A stretch of 64,000 nt of DNA from Haematobia irritans (lineage: Eukaryota > Arthropoda > Insecta > Diptera > Muscidae), in contig NC_134397.1 in assembly GCF_050003625.1 (NCBI RefSeq), forward strand, positions 220,348,537 through 220,412,536. Direction: 5' to 3'. The translations under genes and the position numbers were made by a program. This document shows positions 36,066 to 48,161 of the stretch, piece by piece. Each line of letters starts with the position of its first letter. Positions within the stretch are counted from its first letter, which is position 1. The notes beneath the pieces are model-generated. The model was not told where the DNA came from, searched no databases, and saw nothing but the letters and a program-made list of their open reading frames with translations.

Positions 36066-37132
36066 AAAAGAGAAAATCGCTCAATTAGTGTAGGTAAAAG
36101 CTATAAGTACGTTACGTAGGTTATGTAAAAGCTATAAGTACGTATAAATACGATCGGCTAGTACATCAAAATTTTAAATTTGAGTAACATTGGTTAATAA
36201 ATAAGAGTATTATGGCCAAATTTGGGAAAATCGAGCGATGCATATATATAGAAGCTATATGTAAATCTGAACCAATTTGCATAATATTCTGCGGGTTTGA
36301 TTAATACCACAAGAGGTTACCTTGTGCAAAATTTGAGTAAGATCAGTTAAGAAATGAGGCCTGTATGGTCAAACATAAGGTTATTAGGGGCGAATTTTTC
36401 AAAATCGGGTGATACATATAAGGGAGCTATATCTACATCTGAACCGATTTCGATGAAATTTTGCACATACCGTTAGTACTATAGAGGACTGGATCTAGCC
36501 AACTTTGAGTAAGATCGGTTAATAAATTAGGGTTTTATGGCCAAATTTGGGAAAATCGGGCATACATATATATGGGAGCTATATCTCAATCTGAACCGCT
36601 TTCGATGAAATTTTGCACATACAGTTAGTGCTATAGAAGATTACGTTTGGCCAACTTTGAGTAAGATCGGTTGATAAATAAGGGTTTTATTGCCAAATTT
36701 AGACAAATCGGGCGGTACATATATATGGGAGCTATAGCTAAATCTGAACCGATTTGGATGAAATTTTGCAGACTTGAAGGGCAATGAAAAACATTATTTT
36801 TTTCCAAATTTGGTGACGATCCGTTTGTAAAAAAGCGCAGCGTAACCCCATTTGTCGAAATCGGGCGATACATATATATGGGAGCTTTATCTAAATTTGA
36901 TCCGATTTCTTCCAAATTCAATAGCGTTCGTCCTTGTGCCCAAAAAAACTCCCTGTACCAAATTTCATCAAAATCGGATAATAATTGCGACCGGAATCCT
37001 GTGAACAACAAATACATGGACAGACGGACGGACGGACACCAAGCGCTAGATCGACTCAGGAGGTGATTCTGGTAGGCACATTTTTTGGCAGATCAAACTT
37101 ATTATACCCTGGCCACTATGTGGTTTAGGGTA
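36066..37132 (-). mobile_element. DINE-like family B element, units and tail (B5, continued)
   Basis: About five units carry the motif ATATATGGGAGCTATA and AAATCTGAACCGATTT. A GACAGACGGACGGACGGACA tract lies at 37019-37038 and the end reads GTGGTTTAGGGTATAA. It is the partner of the head at 32284-32401. Confidence 0.7.
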
Positions 37133-37225
37133 TAATCATAAAATCAGTTACATATGGTAATATCCGAGAAATTGTTGCACAAACGAAGTAATTCGATTAT
37201 CGATGAAAGTCTTTAGTATAACTTA

Positions 37226-37974
37226 GGGACCATCGTGGCGCAATGGTTAGCATACCCCGCCTTGCATACAAAGGGTCATCGGTTCAATACCAATTTCGAC
37301 CAGACAACAAAAAGTTTTTCATCTGTGGATTATCCACTCTCAGTAATGCTGGTGGCATTTCTGAGTTTTTCAAAGCTTCTCTAAGTTGTTTTCACCGCAA
37401 TGTGAAAGGTCGTTCGGAATTTTCGTGACTCACGGCGGAAACATGAGCCATGCTGATGGCAACGGCGTGAGTGTGCGTGAGCGTGATTAACAAACCAAAT
37501 GTCGTGGGTGAGTCACGAAAATAATTTCTTCGTAAGTGTGCGTGAGTAACGAATTCCGGAAAAATACGCTCACAAAAAGAAATATCGCTCCCACGGACAT
37601 AAAACGCTTACGAGTTGAATTAATTTACAAAATTTAGTGACACTTTGGACGTTAAGAGTTTAGTAACACTCTCGATTTTAATCATGCTAAATTTTTAGAC
37701 ACGTCCCTAAGTTAAATTTCTCATAAAATTTTTCGTGAGTTACGATAGTTTTCGTGAGTCATGAGATTTTCGTACGTGAATGTGCGTAAGTACCTATTTT
37801 TTCGTGAGTGAGCGTGAGTCCTACCAAACAATATCGTGAGTAAACGTGCACACCTCTAGTCCCTTGTCATTAAGATAAACATAGAATCGGACTCAGTGAC
37901 ATGAAAGAAGTTCATCACTGTGATATCACAAAGGATTGAATAGTCTAAGTGAGACTGAAATATCGGGCTGCAAC
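37226..37974 (+). mobile_element. tRNA-derived SINE copy 3, split by another insertion
   Basis: SINE sequence occupies 37226-37417 and 37860-37974, more diverged than copies 1, 2 and 4. Between them 37418-37859 is a GTGAG/CGTGAGT-rich sequence whose right end CGTGCACACCTCTAG resembles a hAT-type terminus. About 19 bases of SINE are lost at the junction. A family A head remnant precedes the SINE (about 37165-37224). Confidence 0.6.
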
Positions 37975-38271
37975 CACCAGGTGTGTATGGATCCCAGTTC
38001 TGGTCAAAATATATGGAGGGACCGGTCACTTCAACATGGATTTGAAATTGACGGTGTAAATTTACACTTTAGGATACGAAATATCGGGTTGCAACTCTAC
38101 CTAACCTAACTTCTCTGGGACACCACCAGGTGTGTATGGATCCCAGTTCTGGTCAAAATATATGGAGGCACCGGTCAGTTCAACACGGATTTGAAATTGA
38201 CGGGGTAAATTTACACTTTATGATAGGACTTCGTCTTATTCCAAAGGACATGTTCTGGGACAACTTAATAG
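37975..38271 (+). repeat. 149-bp tandem duplication
   Basis: CACCAGGTGTGTATGGATCC starts at 37975 and again at 38124. The copies differ by a few substitutions. A SINE-like tail (CTACCTAACCTAAC) sits at the junction, which suggests the duplication involved the SINE 3 end. Confidence 0.6.
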
Positions 38272-38456
38272 GACTATCTCACGAACCTCATGGGACCAAG
38301 TCATAGGGAGAAATCACAAAGTATACAAATCACAAAATTGAGACAAACTTGAGGACTGGTACCAGTCCAGTGTTAGATGTAGAAAATAGGGTTTGCACGC
38401 AATCCAGGATGAAGGACGATTCTCACATCGCACGCAGAATCTTAATTAAACGAAAA
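38272..38456. other. unassigned sequence
   Basis: No recognisable feature. Confidence 0.3.
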
Positions 38457-40317
38457 AACAAGTATATACGGCCGTAAGTTCGGCCAGGCCGAAGCTTATG
38501 TACCCTCCACCATGGATTGCGTAGAAACTTCTACTGAAAACTGTCATCCACAATCGAATTACTTGGGTTGCGGTAACACTTGCCAATGGCAAGGTATCTT
38601 AAAACTTCCTAACACCGTCTTCTAAATTACAAGGTAGTCCATACGTAGTATATATTAAACTAAACAAGTATATACGGCCGTAAGTTCGGCCAGGCCGAAT
38701 CTTATGTACCTTCCATCATGGATTGCGTAGAAACTTCATCTAAATACTGTCATCCACAATCGAATTACTTAAGTTGCGGTAACGCTTGCCGATGGCAAGG
38801 TATCTTAAAACCTCCTAACACCATCTTCTAAATTGTATGTAAGTCCATACGTGGTATATATTAAATCAAAAAAGATCGATCCAATACGTATATAATTCAG
38901 TTTGACAAAGTAGACATAAAATTTTGACAAAATTTTCTACAGAAATAAAATTTTAACAAAATTTTCTATAGAAATAAAATTTTCACAAAATTTCTATAGA
39001 AATAAAAATTTTGACAAAATTTTCTATAGAAAGAAAATTTTGACAAAAATTTCTACAGAAATAAAATTTTAACAAAATTTTCTATAGAAATAAACTTTTG
39101 GCAAAATTTTCTATAGAAATAAAATCTTGGTAGATTATTTTTGGCTCGAGTGGCAACCATGATTATGAACCGAATAAAATTTGAACAAAATTTTCTATAG
39201 AAATAAAATTTTGACAAAATTTTCTATAGAAATAAAATTTTGACAATGATGAAAATTTTATTATGAACCGAATAAAATTTTAACAAAATTTTCTCTAGAA
39301 ATAAAATTGTGACAAAATTTTCTATAGAAATAAAATTTTGACAAAATTTTCTATAGAAATAAAATTTTGATAAAATTTTCTATAGAAATAAAATTTTGGT
39401 AGATTATTTTTGGCTCTAGTGGCAACCATGATTATGAACCGATATGGACCAATTTTTGTGTGATTGGACCAATTTTGGTCCAACCATATACTAACACCTC
39501 GTTCCTAATTTGAACCGGATCCGATGAATTTTGCTCCTCCAAGAGGATCCGGAGGTCAAATCTGGAGAATGTTTTACATTGGGGCTATATATAATTATGG
39601 ACCGATATGGACCAATTCTGGCACGGTTGTTAAAGATCATATACTAACAGCATGTTTCAAATTACAACCGAATTGGATGAAATTTGCTTCTCTTGGAGAC
39701 TTCGCAAGCCAAATCTGGGGATCGGTTTATATGGGGGCTATATATAATTATGAACGGATGTGGACCAATTTTTGAATGGTTGTTAGAGACCATATACCAA
39801 TATCATGTACCAAATTTCAGGCGGATCGGATGAAATTTGCTTCTCTTTTAGACTCCGCAAGCCAAATCTGGGGATCGCTTTATATGGGCGCTATATATAA
39901 TTATGGACCGATGTGGGCCAATTTTTGCATGGTTGTTAGAGACCATATACCAACACCATATACCAAATTTCAGCCGGATCGGATGAAATATGCTTCTGTT
40001 AGAGGCTCCACAAGCGAAATCTGAGGGTCCCTTTATATGGGGGCTATACGTAAAAGTGGACCGATATGGCCCATTTTCAATACCATCCGACCTACATCGA
40101 TACCAACTACTTGTGCCAAGTTTCAAGTCTATAGCTTCTTTCGTTCGGAAGTTAGCGTGATTTCAACAGACGGACGGACATGCTTAGATCGACTCAGTAT
40201 TTCACCACGACCCAGAATATATATACTTTATGGGGTCTTAGAGCAATATTTCGATGTGTTACAAACGGAATGACAAAGTTAATATACCCCCATCCTATGA
40301 TGGAGGGTATAAAAAAA
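38457..40317 (-). mobile_element. DINE-like family A element with a duplicated head (A7)
   Basis: Two heads occur in tandem at 38457 and 38662, the first stopping after about 205 bp. The second is followed by minisatellite runs (38905-39160 and 39170-39400, separated by part of the junction sequence), about four units, a short GACGGACGGACA tract and a tail ending GATGGAGGGTATAAAAA. Confidence 0.82.
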
Positions 40318-41212
40318 TCCAGAAGCTCAAGATATCAAATCTGGGGGTTGGTTTATATGGGACTATACCTACATGTGGTGTGAGAATATCTAGCTACATT
40401 GGCATCACTGTTTACCATACATAATAATAATAGCTCCTTAACATATGCTACAGGTTTTCTAGAATATAAACAGTTTCATACTCCATATCTCAAATCTTAG
40501 TATATGTTAAGGTACAAACTTACTATTGATATTAAATTCAATAGGGGAAATTTATTTCTATTTATTTAAGCAATTCAACGCCTTTAAGAGGTCGATTTAG
40601 CGAATTACAATATGTATAAAGATAGCGTTAAAAAACACATTTGCTTTTTTATTGAAATACAATGTCATATTTGTCTATGAATCATAGACAAATATGACAT
40701 TTCTTATGCTATGATTAATCTATATATTCAAGAGACCACACATAAAATTAGAATAAAAAACATCGAAGCTTGTTGCGGAAACCAAGATAGGGCGGATATC
40801 AGAAACTCAGAAAATCCCGCAATTTTTGTTTCTTATATGCGTTTAGTTTTCTTATAGACAATTATTACATATAAGAAAAACGTATATACATTTTAGAAAG
40901 AAGTAACAAAATTTCGGCACGTAGTTTTAAAATGTTTTTTTTATTAAAAAAGTTAAAGCTAGAATAAAATAAAAAAACTTAAAAAAAGTCAACAGGATGG
41001 ATAATTTTGGTTAATTTTAGAAAAATTAGTTTAATGTCACGCCGATTTCACAGAAATAAGTAAATATTCTTCGACAAATTCAAGAAATTTTCTTAGACAT
41101 AATCATTTTTTTTTTCACTTGTAAAAGAAAATTTCGTAGTGTGAAGGAACAAATTGGGAGACATAAATTTAGTAAATATTTATGCGTCATTTGTGTATAA
41201 TTGTTCCCCTTT
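40318..41212. other. non-coding; near-perfect palindrome and MITE fragment
   Basis: 40661-40680 and 40682-40701 are perfect inverted repeats around one base (AATGTCATATTTGTCTATGA and its complement). From about 40985 the sequence matches the inner MITE of D3 (TTTTAGAAAAATTAG, GATTTCACAGAAATAAGTAA), and it resumes after DINE A8 at 43121 (AACGTACGCAAAAAA). Confidence 0.55.
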
Positions 41213-43120
41213 CTACACCCTCCGCCATAGGATGGGGTATACCCATTTACAACTTTGTCATTCCGTTTGTAACACGAAATATTGCTGTAAGACCCCATAA
41301 GTATATATATTCTGGGTCGTGGTGAATTTCTGCGGGGTATATTAACTTTGTCATTCCGTTTGTAACACGAAATATTGCTGTAAGACCCCATAAGTATACT
41401 CACAAAAATTTTTTTTTCTGATTCAATCACGAAATTAATTGATCCAATTAATTTTTTAATTGAAATGTCTTCAAACACAGAAATGATAATATCAATTAAA
41501 AAATTAATTGAAGGTCAATTAAAAAATTAATTGATCCAATTAAAAAATTAATTGATACTATTAATTTTTGTGATTGATTTTTGCTTCAATTAAAAAATTT
41601 GTTGATTCAATTAAATTTTTAATTGAATATTTTTTAAAACTCAATTAAAATTTTAATTGGAAAATTTTTCGTGAAAATTTTTTCTGTGTATATTTTCTGG
41701 GTTGTGGTGAATTTCTGAGTCGATCTGAGCATGTCCGTCCGTCCGTCTGTTGAAATCACGCAAACTTCCGAACGAAACAAGCTATCGACTAGAAACTTGG
41801 CACAAGAAATTGTTATTGATGTAGGTTGGATGGTATAGCAAATGGGTCATATCGGTCCACTTTTACGTATAGCCCCCAAATAAACGGACCACCAAATTTG
41901 GCTTGCGTATCCTCTAAGAGAAGAACATTTCATCCGATCCAGCTGAAATTTGGTACATGGTGATAGTATATGGTCTCTAACAACCATGCAAAAATTGGTC
42001 CACATCGGTCCATAATAATATATAGCCCCCATATAAACCGATCCCCAGATTCGGCTTGCGGAGCCTCTAAGAGAACCAAATTTCATCCGATCCGCCTGAA
42101 ATTTGGTATATATTGTCAGCATATGATCTCTAACAACCATGCAAAAATTGGTCCACATCGGTCCATAATAATATATAGCCCCCATATAAACCGATCCCCC
42201 GATTTGGCTTGCGGAGCCTATAAGAGAAGCATGGTCTCTAACAACCATGCAAAAATTGGTCCACATCGACCCATAATTATAATAATTATAATTATGGGGG
42301 CTATACCATATAAACCGATCCCCAGATTTGACCTCCGGAGCCCCTTGGGAGAGCAAAATTCATCCGATTCGGTTGAAATTTGGTACGTGATGTTAGTATA
42401 TGATATCCTAGAACCATGCAGGAATTGGTTCATATCAGTCCATATTTGTATATAGCCCCCATATAAACCGATCCCAGATTTGACCTCCGGAGCCCCTTGG
42501 AAGAGCAAAATTCATCCGATTCGGTTGAAATTTGGTACGTGGTGGTAGTATACGATATTTAACAACCTTGCCAAAAGTGGTGCATATCAGTCCATAATCA
42601 TATATAGCCCCCATATAAACCGATCCCGAGATTTGGTTTTGAAGCCTCTTGGAGGAGCAAATTTCATCCGAGTCAGTTGAAATTTGGTACATTTTGCTAA
42701 TATATTGCCGTTAACAACCATGTCTAACTAGGTCCATATCGGTCTATAGTTATATATAGCCCTCAGATAAATCGATCCCCAATCACACAAAAATTGGTCC
42801 ATATCAAGTTCATAATTGTATATAGCCCGCATATAAGCGACCCCCATATTTCAATTCTGGCTCTCTACGACCGTGCAAAAATCCATATCGATCGTAATTA
42901 TTTGTAGACTTACTCACACATACTGTTTTTTTGGCTAATATATACCACGTATGGACTAACTCACAATTTAGAAAACGATGTTAAGAAGTTTTAAGATACC
43001 TTACCATCGGTAAGTATTACCACAACCCAAGAAATTCGATTGTGGATGACAGTCTTTCGTAGAAGTTTCTACGCAATCCATGGTGGAGGGTACATAGGCT
43101 TCGGCCTGTCCGAACTTACT
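41213..43120 (+). mobile_element. DINE-like family A element with a duplicated tail and a MITE inside (A8)
   Basis: The tail start (CCCTCCGCCATAGGATGGGG) and the next roughly 110 bp appear twice (41221-41335 and 41336-41399). MITE C7 (41400-41690) then interrupts, after which the TCCGTCCGTCCGTCTG tract, about six units and the head (CTTCGGCCTGTCCGAACTTACT) follow. The minisatellite is absent here. Confidence 0.78.
41400..41690 (+). mobile_element. AT-rich MITE C7 inside a DINE tail
   Basis: It reads CACAAAAATTTTTTTTTCTG to TTTTTTCTGTGTA. The surrounding DINE sequence resumes at TATTTTCTGGGTTGTGG, so this is a clean insertion, probably at a TA. Confidence 0.7.
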
Positions 43121-43572
43121 AACGTACGCAAAAAAATATTAAAGGCTAAGGAAAATAGCTTAGCAAATAGGCAAAGCGTTGCCGTTTATTTTTGTATTTG
43201 ATCCAATGGTCGAAACAAATTGAATTTGTTTAATTTTGTCCTATTGATTGATTCCGACACATTGCCGTTGTTTCCGACTAGAATCCCTACGAAATTAAAC
43301 ATTTTACTTACCAATGCAGGTAGTGGAACCAACCCCATTCCATTATTAACACCCGCCTTTGGATATGATCTTAAATTGTAAATTAATTATTCCGCCATTA
43401 AACATTTAAAACAAATTAATATTTGATGATTTTGTTGTGTTCTTATATTTCTAATAAAATAGAAATTTTTACATCATTCATAAAACAGAAGTAATGTGCA
43501 TTTAGCATTTAATAAATTATATATAAATAATACAAAATTTAAAAGAAAATATTAAACAACGTAAACACTAAC
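43121..43572. other. 3' flank of the GST gene and MITE remainder
   Basis: About 43121-43170 continues the MITE split by A8. The minus strand reads ATTAAA at 43508-43513, about 60 bases past the GST stop codon, a plausible polyadenylation signal. Confidence 0.45.
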
Positions 43573-44199
43573 TTAAGAGAAATATTTCTTGAATTCCATG
43601 CAACCAGCCCAGTTTTCATCCCAGCCGGGGGCAACAGTTTTACAATGACCGTACCATTTGTTAACATTTGGATACTTGCTCATATCAAATCCAGCAACTT
43701 CAAATGTGCTCACACTGGCCAATAGGGCCAAATCGGCAACAGTCAAGGTATCACCAGCAGCATATTGATTACCCTCCAAGAATGTATTCAAGAAATCGAA
43801 AGCAGTTTCGATTTTCTTAAACATCTCCGGATCGGCTGGGGCCTTAGCGAATACTTGGGGATAATAGTAATCGGCAAAGCTCTTATACAATGTGCCCATG
43901 TCGAAGTACAAACGTTGATTGATCACAGCCCGTTTCTTGGGACACTTGGGGAAGAGGGAATCGGTTTTGCCATATTTCTCAACCAAATATACCATAATAG
44001 CACGAGACTCCCACAGGGCAAAATCACCATCGACCAATGTGGGAATTGTGTGTTGTGGGTTGATTTTCAGGAACTCTGGTTTCATGTGTTCACCAGCTTG
44101 AAGATTAAGCAATTTCTTGTTGAGCTCAATGCCCAAGGCCTTTGCAGTCATCAAGACGGAGCGGCATGGAGCGGAACCGGGCAAATAATAGAAATCCAT
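43573..44199 (-). CDS. GstD1: delta-class glutathione S-transferase
   Basis: A 208-residue cytosolic enzyme that conjugates glutathione to electrophiles; delta GSTs of flies act in detoxification, including DDT dehydrochlorination by some members. The N-terminal thioredoxin-like domain (about 1-80) has the delta-class catalytic Ser9 in PGSAPCRS, His50 and cis-Pro53 in [10 protein letters not shown], and Glu64-Ser65-Arg66 for glutathione binding in [10 protein letters not shown]. The C-terminal helical domain follows, with [15 protein letters not shown], and the end KKYFS. Length and sequence fit the muscid/calliphorid GST1 group. The CDS is a single exon; the ATG at 44199 lies 10 bases after a 5' UTR acceptor. 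Intact, with no sign of decay. It is the best-supported host gene here. Confidence 0.95.
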   Translation of the reverse strand: MDFYYLPGSAPCRSVLMTAKALGIELNKKLLNLQAGEHMKPEFLKINPQHTIPTLVDGDFALWESRAIMVYLVEKYGKTDSLFPKCPKKRAVINQRLYFDMGTLYKSFADYYYPQVFAKAPADPEMFKKIETAFDFLNTFLEGNQYAAGDTLTVADLALLASVSTFEVAGFDMSKYPNVNKWYGHCKTVAPGWDENWAGCMEFKKYFS

Positions 44200-44208
44200 G
44201 GTGTGAGG
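44200..44208 (-). other. GST 5' UTR, second part
   Basis: A short leader (CCTCACACC) between the acceptor (TTGTTTTAG) and the ATG. Confidence 0.6.
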
Positions 44209-44951
44209 CTAAAACAATACAAATGAAAAACAAAACCAACAATTAATAAAATACCAATGTAATTAAAAAAAAAAAAAAACAGAAAAAACAAAAACTCGAG
44301 AAATATCAGGTGTTGTAAACCGCTGGCAGTTAGGTTTGAAATTGTTGGACAACAACAAGAACAACAGCAAGAATGTTGTTTGCTATGTGGGTCGTCGACA
44401 AGAGCAGCTCATAGTATGACCGGCCGGCCCATTGCATTGCATGTCAATTGAAGTTTCATATACACATACATATATATGACTATATATATATATATATATG
44501 TATGTACATATCTATTTTGTGGGATTATTCTTATCTCACTCTTGGCACTGACAATCACGTCCATGACTTCACACAAATATAACAGTAATTTATAACGGAT
44601 GTCTGTTCCAGAAAATTCCATGGAAAGTATTTTTATTTTCAATTTTTGCTTGATTTTCACTAGTCCACGTAATTGAGAATTTTCTTCTTTGGATATTTAA
44701 GGACAACCACCATAGATTTTTCTATACCTTTTTTCTCTACCTTTGAATTTTTAAACATTCACTTTTTTGGGGAATTCGCATGACTTGTTTTTATATTGTT
44801 ATATCGTAATGTTCATTAAATCTACATATTAGTCACACACTGCATCCACACCACAAAAGGGGCACTGTACTTTTCCATATTCTTCTTTTTTGCAACGCTT
44901 TATTTGTCTGTTTTTCCCTATCATAGTTTACAAAAACAAAAAAAAACTTAC
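44209..44951 (-). other. 5' UTR intron of the GST gene
   Basis: The donor AAAAA/GTAAGT is at 44951 and the acceptor TTTTAG at 44209 (minus strand), giving 743 bp. It contains a (TA)n run at about 44482-44500. A 5' UTR intron just before the ATG is usual for fly GstD1-type genes. No transposon recognised. Confidence 0.65.
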
Positions 44952-45042
44952 TTTTTGGCTTTTGTGCTGCTGGGATGTTGTACACTATAGAGAATTCACC
45001 GAACGACTGTTAGTTGAATGCCAAGTTATGGCTATTTAAACC
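44952..45042 (-). promoter_or_regulatory. GST promoter core and first non-coding exon
   Basis: On the minus strand GGTTTAAATAGCC (45042-45030) is a TATA-like box. About 31 bases downstream AACAGTCGTTCG (around 45012-45001) fits an initiator and downstream element. Exon 1 would be about 45008-44952. Confidence 0.55.
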
Positions 45043-46138
45043 TTTTGGATGTGAAGCCGGCTGTATTTTGTTGTTGTACCCCAACCCCCTGACCAATTCG
45101 AGTAAAATGTGGAATACTTATCTTTGAATAGTTCATACAAACAACACAACTATTGTTCAGCTTATTTTCTCTCATGTTTAGGATGGATTTTACTTTTGAG
45201 CAAAATGAGTAAGAAGAGAATACAAATAAGAGTATATGAGAAATCGCTTATACTTAATAATAGGGGGGGGATCATACACTCATTTATGATTCGCATAAAT
45301 TTAGTATATATACACGGATGGGAATATCATTACCCAGTGGCGTATTTAATTAGGTCATATATTTAGAATGACGCATGTTTTATAAAATATTTCTTTGACA
45401 TTGAATTTTTTCATGTACTAAGTCGGTACTAAGTTATCAGATATACTAAGGTATATAAGCATTGGCGTACCTAGGGGGTTCCTAAGAAGTGCTTAGACCT
45501 ACCCGTCACAGAATATTTACCGGTCAAACTTGTTTAGTCGTCCTCTCATTGGATTCGATCATTCCTACTTTCTTTGATTTATATGATAAAAATTTTTAAA
45601 TTTGTACAAAACGGGCGAAAAAGTTTGAAATCGAAGATCATTAGCGTAGCTAGGCAATTTTCCTAGGGGGGGGGCGGCTATAGCCCCCCTAGCTAAAAAT
45701 TTATAGACTGAACTTATAGGTTCAATTAATGTTTTATTTCATAAAATTGAATAAAAAATTAGACATCAAAATAACTCGACAATTAATTTATAATAAAGCA
45801 ACTAAAAGTAGTTCCACACTTTTCCCAGCAAAAAAATTGTGAGTTGTTCTAAAGACACAACTTTAAAAGCACTTCCAAAAATGTTCTCAATTATTTTAAG
45901 TACACAGGAAGTTTTTTTACTTCATTTTTTCATATTTTAATGTGTAATTTTTTGTTTTCTATTTTTTTTAAATAGTTTAAAAAAAGAGTAAGAATAACTA
46001 AATTGGTACAAATTATTCAAATTTTGCCATAAAACTGCTAAATCCATTATAGAAAAATCGATACTTTTGGAAATTATTCGAAGAAAAACGTTTCAAACAA
46101 GCGTCAGAATGCATTAAAAATCATAAAAACAATAAAAA
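45043..46138. other. intergenic, with fragments of GCGTAGCTAGG-type repeats
   Basis: Pieces resembling the element at 63764-63979 occur at about 45463 (GGCGTACCTAGGGGG) and 45640-45700 (AGCGTAGCTAGG, then GGGGGGGCGGCTATAG). From 45828 a CCCAGCAAAAAA-type fragment is present. Nothing coding. Confidence 0.4.
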
Positions 46139-47605
46139 AAACAAGTAAGGAAAGTCTAAAGTCGGGCGGGGCAGACTATATTCTACCCTGCACCACTTTG
46201 TAGATCTAAATTTTCGATACCATATCACATCCGTCAAATGTGTTGCAGGCTATATATAAAGGTTTGTCCCAAATACATACATTTAAATATCACTCGATCT
46301 GGACAGAATTTGATAGACTTCTACAAATCTATAGACTCAAAATTTAAGTCGGCTAATGCACTATGGTGGAACACAATATTAGTAAAAAACAAGTACGGAA
46401 AGTCTAAAGTGGGGCGGGGCCGACTATATTATACCCTGCACCACTTAGTAGATCTAAATTTTCGATTCCATATCACATTCGTCAAACGTGTTGGGGGCTA
46501 TATAAAGGTTTGTACCAAATACATACATTTAAATACCACTCGATCTGGACAGAATTTGATAGACTTCTACAAAATCTATAGACTCAAAATTTGTGTCGGC
46601 TAATGCACTAGGGCGGAACACAATGTTAGTACAAAAAATATGGGAAACATTTAAATCTGAAGCAATTTTAAGGAAACTTCGCAAAAGGTTATTTATGATT
46701 TATCGCTCGATATATATGTATTAGAAGTTTAGGAAAATTAGAGTCATTTTTACAACTTTTCGACTAAGCAGTGGTGATTTAACAAGCAAAATTTTGGTAT
46801 TTTGACCATTTTTGTCGAAATCAGAAAAACATATATATGGGACCTATATCTAAATCTGAACCGATTTCAACCAAATTTGGCACGTATAGCTACAATGCTA
46901 ATTCTACTCCCTGTCCAAAATTTCAATTAAATCGGAGTTAAAAATTGGCCTCTGTGGTCATATGAGTGTAAATCGGGCGAAAGCTATATATGGGAGATAT
47001 ATCCACATCTGAACCGATTTCAACCAAATTTGGCACGCATAGTTACAGTGCTAATTCTACTGCCTGTGCAAAATTTCAACTAAATCGGAGTTAAAAATTG
47101 GCCTCTGTGGGCAAATGAGTGTAAATCGGACGAAAGCTATATATGGGAGCTATATCTAAATTTGAACCGATTTGGCTGATATTTTGCAAGTTTTTCGAGA
47201 CCCATAAAATATTCGGATGTACGGAATTTGAGGAAGATCGGTTGATATACACTCCAATTATGACCAGATCGGTGAAAACTATATATGGCAGCTATATCTA
47301 AATCTGAACCGATTTTTTCCAAAATCAATAGGGATCGTCTTTGGGCCGAAACAGGACCCTATACCAAATTTTAGGACAATCGGACTAAAACTGCGAGCTG
47401 TACTTTGCACACAAAAATACATCAACAGACAGACAGACAGACGGACAGACAGACAGCCAGACGGACATCGCTAAATCGACTCAGAATTTAATTCTAAGAC
47501 GATCGGTATACTAAAAGATGGGTCTCAGACTTTTCCTTCTTGGCGTTACATACAAATGCACAAACTTATAATACCCTGTACCACAGTAGTGGTGAAGGGT
47601 ATAAT
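46139..47605 (-). mobile_element. DINE-like family B element with a duplicated head (B2)
   Basis: Heads at 46139 and 46388 (ACAAGTAAGGAAAGTCTAAA; hairpin GTCGGGCGGGGC) lie 249 bp apart; the first is followed by only about 200 bp. Units with GGGAGCTATATCTAAAT follow, then a CAGACAGACGGACAGACAG tract (about 47425-47465) and the tail ending AGTGGTGAAGGGTATA. The head repeat TACCCTGCACCACTT pairs with the tail, with one mismatch. Confidence 0.82.
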
Positions 47606-48161
47606 TATTTATTTGGGAAAATATCAAAAATTTTTTAATTCACATTCAAAACACTGAATTCGGATATCACCTTAAGAAGTGATGCAAATTCCTATGACAA
47701 GCTCATATTACATTCATTGCTTCTCCGCCAATTTTGCACCACTTCTACACCCAAAAAGAACATTTCACTACTTTCACAGCATTATTAAGATATTAATTTA
47801 TGAAAGAATAGTTTTAATATCAATTACTATTTTTTTAATTAAATTGACTAAACTAAATCAATCAAAAGGTCAACCACAGCTTTATTTCAGAAATATCTGA
47901 CATCAAACATTGCCATCGGCAACTGCTACCACAACCCAAGTAATTCGATTGTTCATGAAAGCCTTTAGCGAAACTTTGTGCGATTGTATATATTTGTTTA
48001 GTTGTTAAAAAAATTAAAAAAAAACTATTGACATTTATTGAAAAATGGAAAATCATAAATAGAGTTTCAAATTGTGGGGGGTGGGCTAAAATTTTTCTGG
48101 GGGGTCTAAGCCCCCTCCCCAGAGGCCTTCCTACGCTTATGTCGAAGATACGTATATTTGT
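47606..48161. other. intergenic repeat fragments
   Basis: 47645-47770 is a copy of the AAGAAGTGATGCAAAT repeat. 47893-47970 resembles the inverted family A head (CATTGCCATCGGCAACTG, AAGTAATTCGATTG). 48063-48140 is a G-rich fragment (GTGGGGGGTGGGCTAAAA) of the GCGTAGCTAGG type. Confidence 0.45.

Noticed and set aside
43765..44226. A 153-residue plus-strand frame over the GST gene
   Set aside because: It is antisense to a clear, conserved GST coding sequence.
46238..46603. A 121-residue frame MCCRLYIKVCPKYIHLN
   Set aside because: It covers the duplicated heads of DINE B2; the repeated peptide mirrors the duplicated DNA.
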